A program made the translations under genes and the position numbers. From Bradyrhizobium guangdongense (GTDB lineage: Bacteria > Pseudomonadota > Alphaproteobacteria > Rhizobiales > Xanthobacteraceae), in the NCBI RefSeq assembly GCF_004114975.1, contig NZ_CP030051.1, positions 5,332,001 through 5,396,000 of the forward strand: a DNA stretch of 64,000 bases, in the 5' to 3' direction. Numbering within the stretch: the first letter of the stretch is position 1; each line of letters begins with the position of its first letter. The notes beneath the pieces are model-generated. The model saw nothing but the letters and a program-made list of their open reading frames with translations, did not search any database and was not told the DNA's origin. This document shows positions 28,033 through 36,583 of the stretch, piece by piece.

Positions 28033-28812
28033 ATGAGCACGTTCGAACACATCATCGTCGAAAGCAAAGGCGCGGTCGGCATCATCAAGCTGAACCGGCC
28101 GAAGATGCTCAACGCGCTCTCGTTCGGGGTTTTCCGCGAGATTGCAGCAGCCGTCGACGACCTCGAAGCCGACGACGCCATCGGCTGCATCGTCGTGACC
28201 GGCAGCGAAAAGGCTTTCGCAGCCGGAGCCGACATCAAGGAGATGCAGCCGAAGAGCTTCATCGACATGTTCTCCGAGGACTTTGCCGCGATCGGCGGTG
28301 ACCGTATCGCACGCTGCCGCAAGCCGACCATCGCGGCGGTCGCCGGCTACGCGCTTGGCGGCGGCTGCGAGCTCGCCATGATGTGCGATTTCATCATCGC
28401 CGCCGACACCGCCAAATTCGGTCAGCCCGAGATCACGCTCGGGACCATCCCCGGCATCGGCGGCACCCAGCGCCTGACGCGTGCGATCGGCAAGTCCAAG
28501 GCCATGGATCTCTGCCTCACGGGGCGCATGATGGATGCGGTGGAAGCCGAGCGCAGTGGCCTCGTCAGCCGTATCGTACCGGCAGACAAGCTGATGGAAG
28601 AGACCATGGCAGCCGCGGAGAAGATCGCCGCAATGTCGCGGCCGGCGGTCGCGATGGCCAAAGAGGCGGTCAACCGCGCCTTCGAGACCACGCTCAGTGA
28701 AGGCATGAGCGTCGAGCGCAATCTGTTTCACGCGACCTTCGCGCTCGAAGACCGCTCCGAAGGCATGGCTGCCTTCATCGAGAAGCGCAAGCCGGTGAAC
28801 AAGAACCGGTAA
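28033..28812 (+). CDS. Enoyl-CoA hydratase (crotonase)
   Basis: 259 residues, the size of mitochondrial-type short-chain enoyl-CoA hydratase. The oxyanion hole lies in [11 protein letters not shown] and the second in [12 protein letters not shown]. Both catalytic glutamates are present: Glu113 (GGCELAM) and Glu133 ([13 protein letters not shown]). So hydration of trans-2-enoyl-CoA to 3-hydroxyacyl-CoA in beta-oxidation is likely. The gene stands alone between the low-complexity protein and a TolC-like gene; no other beta-oxidation genes are adjacent. Confidence 0.93.
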   Translation: MSTFEHIIVESKGAVGIIKLNRPKMLNALSFGVFREIAAAVDDLEADDAIGCIVVTGSEKAFAAGADIKEMQPKSFIDMFSEDFAAIGGDRIARCRKPTIAAVAGYALGGGCELAMMCDFIIAADTAKFGQPEITLGTIPGIGGTQRLTRAIGKSKAMDLCLTGRMMDAVEAERSGLVSRIVPADKLMEETMAAAEKIAAMSRPAVAMAKEAVNRAFETTLSEGMSVERNLFHATFALEDRSEGMAAFIEKRKPVNKNR

Positions 28813-28999
28813 AGCCGACGGACGGTCAGGCTGGTGTAAGGCTGCGCCCCTTTCCGCAGAACCCCTGTGACGCGCCTGCAACAAGCACGGATTTCATGGG
28901 GGTTTCCTCCGCGGCAGTTTGCCTGCGCGACCGGCGCTGGGTAAACAGTTAAGAGAGCCGCCGTCGGCGGGGGCGGACAGCCGGGGTTTGCGGGATTAC

Positions 29000-30430
29000 A
29001 TGATTGGGCGTGCCGCCAGAATTGGTCGCGTGAGGACGCGGCGTCGATCGGGCGTGGGTCCTGTCCTGGCGACATGGACTACGCTGGCGCTCTGCTGCGC
29101 CCTGCCCGCTGCAGCCCACGCCGAGGCCCTGCCGGAAGCGCTGGTCAAGGCCTACCAGACCAATCCGCAACTCAATGCCGAGCGCGCAAGACAACGCGCC
29201 ACTGACGAGAACGTGCCGCAGGCATTGGCCGGCTATCGGCCGCAGATCGTGGCGAGCCTCAGTGCCGGCTTGCAGGCGGTGCGCAACCTGCTTCCGGATA
29301 ATACGATTCAGACCGCGTCGCTGAAGCCCTGGACCATCGGGGTCACGGTGTCGCAAACCTTGTTCAACGGCTTCCGCACTGCCAACAGCGTGCGGGTCGC
29401 CGAACTCCAGGTGCAGTCCGGCCGCGAGGCATTGCGCAATGTCGGTCAGGGCGTGCTGCTCGACGCGGTTACCGCCTACACCAACGTGCTGGCGAACCAG
29501 TCGCTGGTCGAAGCCCAGCGCTCCAACGTCGCCTTCCTGCGTGAGACGCTTTCCATCACCCAGCGCCGTCTCAACGCCGGCGACGTCACCCCGACCGATA
29601 CCGCCCAGGCCGAGGCGCGGCTCAATCGCGGCCTTGCCGATCTCAATGCCGCCGAGGTCGCCCTCGCGGTAAGCCAGGCGACCTACGCCCAGGTGATCGG
29701 CAATGCGCCTACCGCGCTTCGCCCTGCCGAAGTGGTCGATCGCTATCTGCCGAAGAGCCGCGAGGATTCGATCGCGATGGCGATCCGCGAGCACCCGGCG
29801 GTCATGGCCGCGAGCTTCGACGTCGACGTCGCCTCGACCAATATCCGCGTCGCCGAGGGCGCGCTGCTGCCGAGCGCCAGCCTCCAGGGCAGCGTCAGCC
29901 GCAGCCGCGACAGCGACCAGACACTCGGCACCCGCGCCACCGACCAGGCCTCGATCGTCGCCAACGTCACCGCGCCGATCTATGACGGCGGCCAGGCCGC
30001 CTCGCAGACCCGGCAGGCCAAGGAAGTCACGGCGCAGAGCCGGCTGGTGCTCGACCAGGTGCGCAACCAGGCACGCACCGCCGCCGTCAGCGCCTGGGTC
30101 GCCAATGAAGGCGCCAAAATCGCGGTGTCGGCTTCGGAGTCCGAGGTGAAGGCCGCGACCGTGGCGCTCCAGGGCGTGCAGCGCGAGGCCGCCGGCGGAC
30201 AACGCACCACGGTCGACGTGCTGAACTCGCAGGCCGATCTGATCCAGGCCAGGGCCCGCCTGATCGGCGCGCTGCGCGACCGCGTCATCGCCTCCTACAC
30301 GCTGCTCAGCGCGGTCGGCCATCTCGACGTCAAGACGCTGAGCCTGAACACCCCGGACTATCTGCCCGAAGTGCACTACCATCAGGTCCGCGACGCCTGG
30401 CACGGCCTGCGCACGCCGTCGGGGCAGTAA
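29000..30430 (+). CDS. TolC-family outer membrane efflux protein
   Basis: 476 residues from the ATG at 29000; the signal peptide has a long basic start (RAARIGRVRTRRRSGVG) and a hydrophobic core ending AAAHAEA. Two similar halves each hold the long helices and beta-strands of TolC: PEALVKAYQTNPQLNAERAR with SLSAGLQAV in the first half, and AIREHPAVMAASFDVDVAST with SLQGSVSRSRD in the second. The GQRTTVDVLNSQADLIQARA segment is a strong family mark. It should form a trimeric outer membrane channel for type I secretion or drug efflux. No inner membrane partners are adjacent; the RND pump at 32-36 kb lacks its own channel. Confidence 0.93.
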   Translation: MIGRAARIGRVRTRRRSGVGPVLATWTTLALCCALPAAAHAEALPEALVKAYQTNPQLNAERARQRATDENVPQALAGYRPQIVASLSAGLQAVRNLLPDNTIQTASLKPWTIGVTVSQTLFNGFRTANSVRVAELQVQSGREALRNVGQGVLLDAVTAYTNVLANQSLVEAQRSNVAFLRETLSITQRRLNAGDVTPTDTAQAEARLNRGLADLNAAEVALAVSQATYAQVIGNAPTALRPAEVVDRYLPKSREDSIAMAIREHPAVMAASFDVDVASTNIRVAEGALLPSASLQGSVSRSRDSDQTLGTRATDQASIVANVTAPIYDGGQAASQTRQAKEVTAQSRLVLDQVRNQARTAAVSAWVANEGAKIAVSASESEVKAATVALQGVQREAAGGQRTTVDVLNSQADLIQARARLIGALRDRVIASYTLLSAVGHLDVKTLSLNTPDYLPEVHYHQVRDAWHGLRTPSGQ

Positions 30431-30447
30431 CTTTTCGGTCGACACCG

Positions 30448-31002
30448 ATGAAGAGCCGCCGCATTCATCTGATGGGGGCTTCGGGCTCCGGCGTGACGAC
30501 GCTCGGCCGCGCACTGGCGAGCCGGTTGGCGCTGCCGCATCACGACACCGACGATTATTTCTGGCTGCCGACCGCGCCGCCCTACCAGACGACGCGCCCT
30601 GCCGCCGATCGGCTGCGCCTGATGCGTGAGATGTTTCTGCCGCGTCTCGATTGGGTGCTCAGCGGCACCGTCACCGGCTGGGGCGACGAACTCGTCCGGT
30701 TCTTCGATCTCGTTGTCTTCGTGACCACACCGCGCGAGCTTCGTATGCAGCGTCTGCGCGCCCGGGAAGCGACGCACTTCGGTGCCGACGCTGTCGCGCC
30801 CGGGGGCTGGCGCGGCCAGGAGGTGGAGGCGTTCGTTGAATGGGCCTCGCACTACGACGCCGGTGATCGCAACGGACGCAGTCTCGTGAAAGACGAGGCA
30901 TGGCTCGCCCGCCTGTCCTGCCCGGTCGTTCGCGTTGACGGGTCACGCCCCGTTGCCGAGCTGGTCGAGCTGCTATGCAGCGAAGCACAGCGACTACCCT
31001 GA
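30448..31002 (+). CDS. Adenylate/shikimate kinase-like P-loop protein lacking the Walker A lysine
   Basis: 184 residues. The P-loop reads GASGSGVTTLGRAL at residues 10-23: the position of the invariant Walker A lysine is a valine. A nucleoside-kinase-like layout follows, with an acidic HHDTDDYFW segment where acceptor-site residues lie, VLSGTVTGWGDE, a FDLVVFVTTPRELRMQRLRAR strand-helix pair and a C-terminal VVRVDGSRPV. NCBI-style annotation would be AAA family ATPase or adenylate kinase. Small groups of such proteins with a substituted lysine are known; activity is unclear. It starts 17 bases after the TolC-like gene. Confidence 0.8.
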   Translation: MKSRRIHLMGASGSGVTTLGRALASRLALPHHDTDDYFWLPTAPPYQTTRPAADRLRLMREMFLPRLDWVLSGTVTGWGDELVRFFDLVVFVTTPRELRMQRLRAREATHFGADAVAPGGWRGQEVEAFVEWASHYDAGDRNGRSLVKDEAWLARLSCPVVRVDGSRPVAELVELLCSEAQRLP

Positions 31003-31058
31003 CCATGTGATATTGTTCTTCGCGACAAGGCATAAGGGAACGAAGCAGGAGTGAAGCC

Positions 31059-32021
31059 ATGCTCAACCGACGCAGTGTCCTGCTTACCTCTCTCGCCGCC
31101 GGAGTAGCCATGAGCACCAGAGCCCACGCGCGTGCGTCGCAACCCGCAACGCCGGTCAATTTTGACGTCCCGCCGCACGCCTGCGACTGCCACACCCATA
31201 TCCACGGTGATGTCGAGAAATTTCCGTTCTTCGCCGGCCGGGTCTACACGCCGGAGCCGGCCTCACCGGAAGAGATGGCCGCGTTGCACAAGGCGCTGCA
31301 TATCGAGCGCGTCGTGATCGTCACCCCGAGCGTCTACGGCACCGACAATTCCTCCACCCTGTTCGGCATGAAGGCGCGCGGAGCGAATGCGCGCGGTGTC
31401 GCCGTGATCGACGACAAGACGACGGAGGGCCAGCTCGACACCATGCAGCAGGAGGGTTTTCGCGGCATCCGCATCAATCTCGCGACCGGCGGCATCAGCG
31501 ATCCCGATGTCGGTCGCGCCCGCTTCACCGCCGCTGCCGAACGCATGAAGGCCCGCGCCTGGCACGTGCAGCTCTACACCACGCTGCCGATGATCTCCGC
31601 CATCAAGGATCTGGTGCTGGCTTCACCGGTCCCTGCCGTGTTCGACCATTTCGGCGGCCTCGAGGCCTCGCTCGGACTGGAGCAGCCCGGCTTTGCCGAC
31701 CTCGTCGCGCTCGTCAAATCCGGCAAGGCCTATGTGAAGATCTCCGGCGCATACCGCTCGTCGAAGCTTGCACCCGATTACCAGGACATGGTGCCTTATG
31801 CCCGCGCGCTCATCACAGCGAATGCGGACCGCATCGTCTGGGGCACCGACTGGCCGCACCCCGATTCGAGTCACGTCGAGGGGCGGAAAGCCACCGACAT
31901 CGCGCCGCTCTATCAGATCGACGATGGCCGCCTGCTCAACCAGCTTCCGGTGTGGGCGCCGGATGCGGATGTGCGCAGGAAGATCCTGGTCGATAATCCG
32001 GCGCGGCTGTACGGTTTCTGA
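31059..32021 (+). CDS. Exported amidohydrolase-2 family protein (PDC lactonase-like)
   Basis: 320 residues with a signal sequence carrying twin arginines (LNRRSVLLTSLAAGVAMS). The metal-dependent hydrolase marks are the early HACDCHTHIHG (H-x-H), VFDHFGG in the middle and the late WGTDWPHPDS with the catalytic aspartate. This is the COG3618-like amidohydrolase-2 branch, which includes 2-pyrone-4,6-dicarboxylate lactonase and related lactonases/decarboxylases. An exported member is unusual, since most are cytoplasmic. Substrate unknown. It converges on the RND permease gene with only 13 bases between stops. Confidence 0.87.
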   Translation: MLNRRSVLLTSLAAGVAMSTRAHARASQPATPVNFDVPPHACDCHTHIHGDVEKFPFFAGRVYTPEPASPEEMAALHKALHIERVVIVTPSVYGTDNSSTLFGMKARGANARGVAVIDDKTTEGQLDTMQQEGFRGIRINLATGGISDPDVGRARFTAAAERMKARAWHVQLYTTLPMISAIKDLVLASPVPAVFDHFGGLEASLGLEQPGFADLVALVKSGKAYVKISGAYRSSKLAPDYQDMVPYARALITANADRIVWGTDWPHPDSSHVEGRKATDIAPLYQIDDGRLLNQLPVWAPDADVRRKILVDNPARLYGF

Positions 32022-32034
32022 GCCGCGGTGGCTG

Positions 32035-35000
32035 TCAGCGCGCGCGGCGCGAGAAGAAGGAGATCAGCACCGGCAACGTGACGAGGATCACCACCGGCGC
32101 CAGCATCATGCCGGTGACGACGACGACCGCGAGCGGCTTCTGCACTTGCGAACCGATGCCTTCCGACAATGCGGCCGGCAACAGGCCGACGCCTGCGACC
32201 ACGCAGGTCATCAGCACGGGCCGGAGCTGCAACTCGCCGGTGCGGATTACCGCGCTCATGCGATCCATGCCCTCTTCGATCAACTGGTTGAATTGCGAGA
32301 GGATGATGATGCCGTCCATCACGGCGATGCCGAACAAGGCGATGAAGCCGATCGCCGCCGAGACGCTGAAGGCGGTGCCGGAGATCAAGAGGCCAAGCAC
32401 GCCGCCGAAGATCGCCATCGGGATCACGCTCATGGCGAGCAGCGTGTCGGTCATCGAGCCGAAATTGAACCAGAGCAGGATGCCGATCAGAGCCAGCGAG
32501 ATCGGCACCACGATCGACAACCGCCGAATCGCATCCTGGAGATTGCCGAACTCGCCGACCCATTCCATGTGCGAGCCGGGCGGCAGCTGGACCTGCTCGG
32601 CGATCTTCTGCTGCGCCTCGCGGATGGCGCTGCCGAGGTCGCGCTCGCGCACCGAGAACTTGATCGGCAGATAGCGTTCCTGCTGCTCGCGATAGATGTA
32701 GGCCGCACCGGAGACGAGGCTGATGGTGGCGACTTCGCTCAGGGGGATCTGGGTGATCGAGCCGTTCGGCCCGGGCGCACCGATCCGGATATTCTGGATC
32801 GCCTCGGCGCTGCGGCGATATTCCGGCGCAAGGCGAACGATGATCGGGAAGTGACGGTCGCTTCCCGGCTCGTAGAGGTCGCCCGCAGTGTCGCCGCCGA
32901 TCGCGACCTTGATGGTGGCGTTGATGTCGCCGGGCGCGAGCCCGTAGCGCGCCGCCTTGGCGCGATCGATGTCGATCTGCACGGTCGGCTGCCCGAGCGA
33001 GGTGAAGACCGCGAGATCGGTAACACCCTGCACCGTCGACAGCACCTGTTTGATCTTGTTGGCGGTGTCGGTCAGTGCCTGCAGATCGCTGCCGAACAGC
33101 TTGATCGAGTTCTCGCCCTTCACACCGGAGACGGCTTCAGAGACGTTGTCCTGGAGATATTGCGAGAAGTTGAACTCGACGCCGGGGAAGCGGTCGTCGA
33201 GCTGCTTGAGCAGCTCCGCCGTCAGCACTTCCTTGTCGTGCGTGCCCGGCCACTCGCTCGCGGGCTTCAGCGGCGCGAAGAACTCGGCATTGAAGAAGCC
33301 GGCGGCGTCGGTACCGTCGTCAGGACGGCCATGTTGCGACACCACGGACTCGACCTCGGGCCGCGCACGGATCAACTTGCGCATCTCGTTGACGTAGGTG
33401 TTGCCTTCCTGGAGCGAGATGGTGGGCGGCAGCGTGGCGCGGATCCAGAGGTTGCCCTCTTCGAGCTTGGGCAGGAATTCGAGGCCGAGCAGCCGGCCGA
33501 ACACGATCGTCATCACAACGAGGCCGGCTGCGCCGCCGAGCACGATGGTGCGGTTGGCGACGGCCCAGTTCAGCACCGGCATGTAGAGCCGGTGCAGAAC
33601 CTGCATCACCCGCGTCTCGGTCTCCTCGACATGCGCCGGCAGGATGATCGCGGACAGCGCCGGCGTGACGGTGAAGGTCGCCAGCAGGCCGCCGGCGAGC
33701 GCATAGGCATAGGTGCGCGCCATCGGCCCGAAGATGTTGCCCTCGACGCCCGACAGCGTGAACAGCGGCAGGAAGGCCGCGATGATGATGGCGGCGGCAA
33801 AGAAGATCGAACGCGAAACGTCGGCCGCGGCACTGAGGATGGCGTGGCTCTTCATGCCGAACAGCGTCTCGGGAGACATCTGCTCGGATTCCGAGGTCGG
33901 CGTGGTCTGCGTCAGACGGCGGAAGATCGCCTCCACCATGATCACGGTAGCATCGACGATCAGGCCGAAATCGATCGCGCCGACCGAGAGCAAATTGGCC
34001 GATTCCCCGCGCAGCACCAGGATGATCACGGCGAAGAATAGCGCGAACGGAATGGTGGCACCGACGATCAGGGCACTGCGGAGGTCCCCGAGGAAGATCC
34101 ACTGCAGCAGCACGATCAAGAGGATACCGACCACCATGTTGTGCAGCACGGTGTGGGTGGTGAGGTCGATCAGGTCCTTGCGGTCGTAGATGCGCTCGAT
34201 GCGCACGCCCGGCGGCAGGATCGTCGAGCCGTTGATCTGCGCGACGAGCTGTTCGACGCGATTGATGGTCGGCGTGCTCTGCTCGCCGCGCCGCATCAGC
34301 ACGATGCCCTGCACGATGTCGTCGGCATCGTCGAGGCCGGCGATACCGAGACGCGGCTTCTGGCCCACGGTGACGGTGGCGACGTCCTTCACCAGCACCG
34401 GGTTGCCGTTGGTCTGCGCCACCATGGTGTTGGCGAGGTCGTCGATCGACTTGATCAGGCCGACGCCGCGTACCACGGCGGATTGCTGGCCGATATTGAC
34501 CGTGTTGCCGCCGACGTTGACGTTGGAATTGCTGACCGCCTGGAGCAGTTGCGGCAACGTCAGGCCGTTGGCGACCAGCTTGTTATTGTCGACTTGAAGC
34601 TCGTAGGTCTTGCTCTTGCCGCCCCAACCGGTGACATCGATCACGCCGGGCACGGCGCGGAAGCGGCGCTGGAGGATCCAGTCCTGGATGGTCTTGAGGT
34701 CGAGCACGCTGTAGTTCGGCGGACCGACCAGGCGATAGCGGAAGATTTCGCCGATCGGACTCAAGGGCGAGATCTGCGGCTGCACATTACCCGGCAGCGG
34801 CGCGAGTTGCGCCAGACGGTTCAAGACCTGCTGCAACGCCTCCTCATAGGTGTAGGCGAAGGAGAACTGCATTTTGACGTCGGAGAGACCGTACAGCGAG
34901 ATGGTGCGGATGGTCGTGAGGTTCTTCAGGCCCGCGACCTGGGTCTCGATCGGGATGGTGATGTAGCGTTCGATTTCTTCCGCCGACAGGCCCGGGCTCT

Positions 35001-35151
35001 GGGTGACGATGTCGACCATCGGCGGGGTCGGGTCGGGATAGGCCTCGATGTTGAGCTGGTTGAATGCTATCAGGCCGCCGATGAATACGGCGACGAACAT
35101 GCCGACCATCAGGAAGCGCCGGTTGACGGCAAGGGCGACGAGACGGTCCAT
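32035..35151 (-). CDS. RND efflux permease, heavy-metal (HME/CzcA-CusA) type
   Basis: 1038 residues with the RND architecture: one N-terminal helix (FLMVGMFVAVFIGGLIAFN), a large periplasmic domain, five helices, a second single helix, another large loop and five more helices. The proton-relay helix reads VGAIDFGLIVDATVIMVEAI, where metal exporters of the HME branch usually have DFGxIVDGAV. The YPDPTPPMVDIVTQSPGLS start and the GEIFRYRLVG motif also suit the HME branch. It takes substrate from the inner membrane or periplasm through a trimer. It lies 33 bases after the adaptor gene on the same strand; no outer membrane channel gene is adjacent. Confidence 0.92.
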   Translation of the reverse strand: MDRLVALAVNRRFLMVGMFVAVFIGGLIAFNQLNIEAYPDPTPPMVDIVTQSPGLSAEEIERYITIPIETQVAGLKNLTTIRTISLYGLSDVKMQFSFAYTYEEALQQVLNRLAQLAPLPGNVQPQISPLSPIGEIFRYRLVGPPNYSVLDLKTIQDWILQRRFRAVPGVIDVTGWGGKSKTYELQVDNNKLVANGLTLPQLLQAVSNSNVNVGGNTVNIGQQSAVVRGVGLIKSIDDLANTMVAQTNGNPVLVKDVATVTVGQKPRLGIAGLDDADDIVQGIVLMRRGEQSTPTINRVEQLVAQINGSTILPPGVRIERIYDRKDLIDLTTHTVLHNMVVGILLIVLLQWIFLGDLRSALIVGATIPFALFFAVIILVLRGESANLLSVGAIDFGLIVDATVIMVEAIFRRLTQTTPTSESEQMSPETLFGMKSHAILSAAADVSRSIFFAAAIIIAAFLPLFTLSGVEGNIFGPMARTYAYALAGGLLATFTVTPALSAIILPAHVEETETRVMQVLHRLYMPVLNWAVANRTIVLGGAAGLVVMTIVFGRLLGLEFLPKLEEGNLWIRATLPPTISLQEGNTYVNEMRKLIRARPEVESVVSQHGRPDDGTDAAGFFNAEFFAPLKPASEWPGTHDKEVLTAELLKQLDDRFPGVEFNFSQYLQDNVSEAVSGVKGENSIKLFGSDLQALTDTANKIKQVLSTVQGVTDLAVFTSLGQPTVQIDIDRAKAARYGLAPGDINATIKVAIGGDTAGDLYEPGSDRHFPIIVRLAPEYRRSAEAIQNIRIGAPGPNGSITQIPLSEVATISLVSGAAYIYREQQERYLPIKFSVRERDLGSAIREAQQKIAEQVQLPPGSHMEWVGEFGNLQDAIRRLSIVVPISLALIGILLWFNFGSMTDTLLAMSVIPMAIFGGVLGLLISGTAFSVSAAIGFIALFGIAVMDGIIILSQFNQLIEEGMDRMSAVIRTGELQLRPVLMTCVVAGVGLLPAALSEGIGSQVQKPLAVVVVTGMMLAPVVILVTLPVLISFFSRRAR

Positions 35152-35184
35152 TCAGGTTTTTCGCAGTTTCTTGGGGTCGTCGAT

Positions 35185-36429
35185 TCAGCTACCGGACGCC
35201 GCGCGGTCGATGAACAGGCTGCCTTTGACGACGATCTGTTCGCCGGGCTTCAGGTTGCTGGTCACCTCGACGAGGTTGCCGTTGATGAGGCCGATCTTGA
35301 TCTGGCGGAGCTCGACTGACTTGTCCTCACGCGCGACCCAGATGCGGACCTGGTTGCCTTCATAGATCAGCGCCTGCTTCGGCACCGCGGGCGCCCCGCG
35401 GTCGCCGGCTGAATAGATCGTGACATTGGCGAACATTTCCGGCTTGAGCAGGCCATCCTTGTTGTCGATGGTGGCCCGGACAAGCAGGCGGCGGGTGTTC
35501 GGATCGATCGCGGCAGCGACGTAGTTGATCTTCGCGGTCAAGGGACGGCCCGGCAGCGCCATCACGTTGACCAGGATGTCCTGCCCAACGCTGACCTGCG
35601 CAGCATCGCTCTCGCGCACGAAGGCGGTAAGCCAGACCGTGGAGAGGTCGCCGATCACGAACACCGGATCGCTGGCGCCGGCACTGACATATTGTCCGGG
35701 ACCGATCTTGCGCTGCACGACCGTGCCGGAGAGCGGCGCGTAGATCGTGATTTCAGGATTGATGGTGCCCTTGTTCTGGAACGCCTTGATCGTTTCGTCC
35801 GTGAAACCGAGGATGCGCAGTTTGTTGTTTGCAGCCTCCAGCGCCGTCACCGCGGAGCGCATGTCATTCTGCGCCTGGACCTGGGTCGCTTCCGCCTGTT
35901 GATAATCCTTGAGGGGAATGGCGCGGCCCTCGTAGAGATCCTTGGCGCGTTTGTATTGGATGTCGGCGAGCTCAAGCGCCGACTTTGCCTTGTTCTGCGA
36001 TGTCATCGCCGCGATGAAATCGTTCTGGGCCTGCACGGTATCGGCGGCCTCGATTGTAAACAGCGGTTGACCCTGCGTTACGCTCTCGCCGGGCTTGGCG
36101 AGCAGCCTGGTCACCCGGCCCGCATAAGGCGAGAACACCGGCGTCGAGTGGTCCTCGTCGACCGCGACCTTGCCTTCGGTGACATACTCGGCCCGAAACG
36201 TCTTGGCGTTGACCGGTTCGATCGTCAGCGTCGCCCATTCGGACGGAGTCGGCTTGAAATTCTGAGCGTTCTTGCGCGACTGGCTGGAGACTTCGGAGTG
36301 CTGCTTCTCTTTGGCACCCGCAAACATCAGGCCGTAAGCACCCGCCCCGGCAAGCGCCAGTAAAACTACGGATGTGATTACCCGTCGCTTTGTAAGCACC
36401 TGCAATCGTTTGGTATTTTCAGCTACCAT
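35185..36429 (-). CDS. RND efflux periplasmic adaptor (membrane fusion protein)
   Basis: 414 residues with an N-terminal membrane anchor (VITSVVLLALAGAGAYGLMF). Typical HlyD/CusB-type parts follow: a lipoyl half (VFSPYAGRVTRLLAKPGESV), a helical hairpin (QAQNDFIAAMTSQNKAKSAL to QAQNDMRSAVTALEAANNKL), the second lipoyl half (ITIYAPLSGTVVQRKIGPGQ), a beta-barrel (DPVFVIGDLSTVWLTAFVRE) and a membrane-proximal domain. There is no obvious metal-binding His/Met-rich N-terminus, so specificity for metals is not proven. It bridges the permease to a TolC channel. First gene of the efflux operon; a direct repeat lies 134 bases upstream. Confidence 0.92.
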   Translation of the reverse strand: MVAENTKRLQVLTKRRVITSVVLLALAGAGAYGLMFAGAKEKQHSEVSSQSRKNAQNFKPTPSEWATLTIEPVNAKTFRAEYVTEGKVAVDEDHSTPVFSPYAGRVTRLLAKPGESVTQGQPLFTIEAADTVQAQNDFIAAMTSQNKAKSALELADIQYKRAKDLYEGRAIPLKDYQQAEATQVQAQNDMRSAVTALEAANNKLRILGFTDETIKAFQNKGTINPEITIYAPLSGTVVQRKIGPGQYVSAGASDPVFVIGDLSTVWLTAFVRESDAAQVSVGQDILVNVMALPGRPLTAKINYVAAAIDPNTRRLLVRATIDNKDGLLKPEMFANVTIYSAGDRGAPAVPKQALIYEGNQVRIWVAREDKSVELRQIKIGLINGNLVEVTSNLKPGEQIVVKGSLFIDRAASGS

Positions 36430-36562
36430 GGGGCCCGGACATGTCTGCGACGATCTCGGCAGACGACTGCCTCATCGGTCGCGCTAATAGTGCCGAATTG
36501 AGATTTCAGACAACCTAAAAAACGCGGCTCGTCTTTCGGTTTGCGTTAAAATTTTGCGACAC

Positions 36563-36583
36563 CGTCAGCTTCACGTCAGCTTC
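36563..36583. repeat. Two direct copies of CGTCAGCTTC spaced by one helical turn
   Basis: CGTCAGCTTC occurs at 36563-36572 and again at 36574-36583, with repeat starts 11 bases apart as in binding sites of OmpR/PhoB-type response regulators. It is upstream of the efflux operon (adaptor start at 36429) and reaches into the last codons of the CoA transferase gene. A regulatory role for the efflux operon is only suggested by spacing and place. Confidence 0.35.

Noticed and set aside
31768..34041. Very long open frame (757 codons) antisense to the RND permease
   Set aside because: Its His/Arg/Asp-rich translation is typical of the shadow frame of a GC-rich gene; the opposite strand encodes a complete, well-conserved RND permease.
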